DNA of 16,360 nt, from positions 1 through 16,360 of the forward strand of contig JBFGLJ010000048.1 of NCBI GenBank assembly GCA_041576235.1, in the 5' to 3' direction. The notes under the pieces were generated by a model. It saw only the letters and a list, made by a program, of their open reading frames with translations, was not told where the DNA came from and searched no databases. Source of the DNA: JABDII01 sp041576235. Lineage in GTDB: Bacteria > Gemmatimonadota > Gemmatimonadetes > Gemmatimonadales > GWC2-71-9. Made by a program: the position numbers and the translations under genes. Shown here piece by piece: positions 14,697 through 16,360 of this stretch. Numbering within the stretch: position 1 is the first letter of the stretch; each line of letters begins with the position of its first letter.

Positions 14697-16181
14697 CTAC
14701 TCCTGGGCCGGGGTCCGTTCCGGCTGGGGCTCGGCCTCGGCGGTCGCGGGTTCCGCGGCCGCCGGCTCGGCTTCCGGAGGCACGCCTTCATCGGCCGCCA
14801 GTTCCGCTGCCGCCTCCACCGCGGCCTCGGGGGCAGCCGGTGCCGCGGCCTCCGCGGCGTCAACGGGCGCGGCCGGCGCCGGCTCCTCTCCACTCTCTTC
14901 GGTCAACTCGCTCAGGAACGCCATCAATTGATCGGCCGCGTCGGGCGTCATCCCTGCGATCGCGGCGATGTCTTCCCGTTCCAGATCGAGAATGTCGTTT
15001 AGCATCTTGTAGCCCGCCTGTTCGAGCGTGGCGACAATAGGCGGCCCTAGGCCCTGGAGCTCGCTCAGGGGGACCTGGACAATGTCCTCCTCCGACGGGA
15101 GGGGTGCGAACAACGGCCCCTCGCCACCGCGCTCCAACCACTCGCGACTCGAGTAGAGGTCGATCTTCCACCCGATCAATTCCGACGCCAATCGCACATT
15201 CTGCCCGTTTCGGCCGATCGCCAGCGACAACTGGTCTTCGTCCACGACGGCTTGAATGGTCTTGTTCATGGAATCGGCGAAGACCTTGGCCACTCGGGCC
15301 GGGGCCAGCGCCAGCCGGGCGAATCGTTCGGGATCGGGGGACCACGGGACGATGTCGATGCGTTCGCCACCCAGTTCGTTGACCACCGCTTGGACACGGG
15401 AGCCCTTGAGGCCCACGCACGCGCCAACGGGGTCGATCGCGTCATCTCGCGAAATGACCGCCACCTTGGTCCGGCTGCCGACTTCTCGCGCAATGGCCCG
15501 AATCTCCACGATGCCCTGTTGGATTTCCGGCACCTCGAGTTCGAACAGCGCCTTCACAAACAACGGATCGCCGCGGGAGAGAATGAGGCGCGGTCCCTTG
15601 GGCGTCTCTTCCAGCTTCTTGAGCACCGCGCGAATGGTGTCCCCTTGATGGAAGCGCTCCCGGTGGTTCTGCTCCCGGTAGGGAATGATCGCCTCGGCTT
15701 CGCGAAACTGGTTGAGCATGATGACCAGCTTCCCGCGCTCGATCTGTTGGATCTCACCGGACAACAAGTGCCCGACCTTGTCGCCGAACTCCTCCCGAAT
15801 CCTGGAGCGCTCGCCCTCGCGCACGCGCTGAATGATGCGCTGCTTGGCGGCTTGGACAGCCAGGCGCCCGAAGGCGGCAAAGGGGACCTCTTCCTCGAGC
15901 ACATCCCCGATCTGGAACTCGGGGTCGGTATACTGGGCCTCCTCCAGATCGACCTGCCAGGCCGGGTCTTCCACCTCGTCGACCACTTGTCGGAGCCGCA
16001 GGACCTGAATCATGCCCTGCATTTCATCGACATTGAGTTCGAACTTGACCGTCGGCCCATAGGCGCGGACCAGGGCGGCCTGGATGCCGTCTCGAAGAAG
16101 ATCGAGCAGCTCGCCCCGCTCAAGTCGTTTCGTCGCCGTGAGCTCACGGAACGCGGCCAACATTTCAGCCGAGCCTGTCAT
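14697..16181 (-). CDS. nusA: Transcription termination/antitermination factor NusA
   Basis: A 494-residue RNA polymerase-binding protein that modulates pausing, intrinsic termination and antitermination. The N-terminal RNAP-binding domain spans about residues 1-130 and an S1 domain about 138-202. KH1 contains VGACVGLKGSRVQAVVNEL at about 252-270 and KH2 AIGRNGQNVRLASELIGWKI at 321-340. A helix-hairpin-helix region with LQGLGPPIVATLEQAGY and IAAIAGMTPDAADQLM (about 375-422) follows, ending in a 65-residue Ala/Glu/Pro tail. ATG 16181 is chosen because AGGGAG lies 7 bases upstream. A frame-shifted ATG at 16186 is only 2 bases from that site, and TTG 16220 lies inside rimP. It follows rimP closely, the conserved order. 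Confidence 0.97.
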   Translation of the reverse strand: MTGSAEMLAAFRELTATKRLERGELLDLLRDGIQAALVRAYGPTVKFELNVDEMQGMIQVLRLRQVVDEVEDPAWQVDLEEAQYTDPEFQIGDVLEEEVPFAAFGRLAVQAAKQRIIQRVREGERSRIREEFGDKVGHLLSGEIQQIERGKLVIMLNQFREAEAIIPYREQNHRERFHQGDTIRAVLKKLEETPKGPRLILSRGDPLFVKALFELEVPEIQQGIVEIRAIAREVGSRTKVAVISRDDAIDPVGACVGLKGSRVQAVVNELGGERIDIVPWSPDPERFARLALAPARVAKVFADSMNKTIQAVVDEDQLSLAIGRNGQNVRLASELIGWKIDLYSSREWLERGGEGPLFAPLPSEEDIVQVPLSELQGLGPPIVATLEQAGYKMLNDILDLEREDIAAIAGMTPDAADQLMAFLSELTEESGEEPAPAAPVDAAEAAAPAAPEAAVEAAAELAADEGVPPEAEPAAAEPATAEAEPQPERTPAQE

Positions 16182-16186
16182 GTCAT
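16178..16186 (-). other. Two-codon minigene ATG-ACA-TGA overlapping the nusA start
   Basis: ATGACATGA places a complete Met-Thr-stop frame just ahead of nusA, with its TGA overlapping the nusA ATG as ATGA. It may be chance; its ATG is too close to the Shine-Dalgarno for efficient use. Confidence 0.3.
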
Positions 16187-16195
16187 GACTCCCTA

Positions 16196-16360
16196 CTACC
16201 GTTTTTGATATTTCGTCCAATCGACGACTAAGGTTGCTTCATCGATGTCCGCCAAGGCCAGGGTCACGGTGCGCCCATCGTTCAGCTCCAGCGACACATG
16301 CCCGTCATCTGGCGTTTCGAGAATTCGCGCCTGTTGCTTCCCGCCCAGTCCCGGCGCCCG
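16196..16360 (-). CDS. rimP: Ribosome maturation factor RimP, C-terminal end only
   Basis: The minus strand from the right edge reads 54 residues, including VSLELNDGRTVTLALADIDEATLVVDW, then KYQKR and TAG, immediately followed by a second TAG. The beta-strand pattern and the closing LADIDEATLV motif match the C-terminal SH3-like domain of RimP, a 30S assembly factor. Its position just before nusA is the conserved arrangement. The 5' part and the operon promoter are outside the window. Confidence 0.88.
   Translation of the reverse strand, partial: RAPGLGGKQQARILETPDDGHVSLELNDGRTVTLALADIDEATLVVDWTKYQKR

Noticed and set aside
3032..16198. UGA stop codons of co-directional genes (tatD, DUF5683, ylxP, rbfA, truB) as selenocysteine codons
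   Set aside because: Each UGA falls at the normal end of its family and most form start-stop overlaps with the next gene, so read-through is not indicated despite the tRNA-Sec.
1..16360. CRISPR arrays, insertion sequences, prophage or defence genes
   Set aside because: No regularly spaced direct repeats, transposase motifs, integrase motifs or defence-type domains were seen on either strand.

Overview
The window is a gene-dense, high-GC bacterial chromosome segment. It has at least 16 protein genes and one tRNA, and no gene-free stretch longer than about 85 bases. The protein set suggests a Gram-negative, LPS-type member of the Gemmatimonadota or a near relative. That placement is an inference from GC content, frequent GTG starts, a DUF5683-type protein, an LpxH-like enzyme and a HEAT-repeat exported protein; it is not proven here.

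Layout from right to left (minus strand, direction of transcription): the 3' end of rimP (cut by the right edge), nusA, a small L7Ae-family protein, infB, ylxP (DUF503), rbfA, truB, ribF, secD, secF, tatD, fhs, ridA, a selenocysteine tRNA, a DUF5683 envelope protein and murI (ends at 2235). Gaps are 0-49 bases, or there are 4-base ATGA/GTGA/CTGA overlaps, so this looks like one very long transcription unit. The rimP-nusA-infB-rbfA-truB-ribF core is the conserved bacterial cluster for transcription elongation/termination, translation initiation and rRNA/tRNA maturation. It continues directly into the Sec translocase accessory pair SecDF, a TatD-family nuclease, one-carbon (formyl-THF) metabolism, a 2-iminopropanoate deaminase and peptidoglycan precursor synthesis.

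The left end differs. An LpxH-like metallophosphoesterase (plus strand, 1490-2227) converges on murI with only 7 bases between stop codons. It is divergent from a minus-strand pair: a YbgC-like 4HBT thioesterase (983-1405), then a HEAT-repeat exported protein that runs off the left edge. The 84-base divergent region holds a perfect 12-base palindrome with a LacI/GalR-like core. The HEAT protein's signal-peptide frame and repeat frame are separated by a single-base frameshift located at a run of ten C (ten G in the mRNA).

Most of the window is ordinary housekeeping, and I found no CRISPR, mobile element, prophage or defence system. The points worth a second look are the tRNA-Sec embedded between protein genes, the homopolymer frameshift, the probable CTG start of truB (CTGA overlap with rbfA), a 22-nt perfectly complementary G-rich/C-rich repeat pair at the two ends of truB, and the operator-like palindrome.
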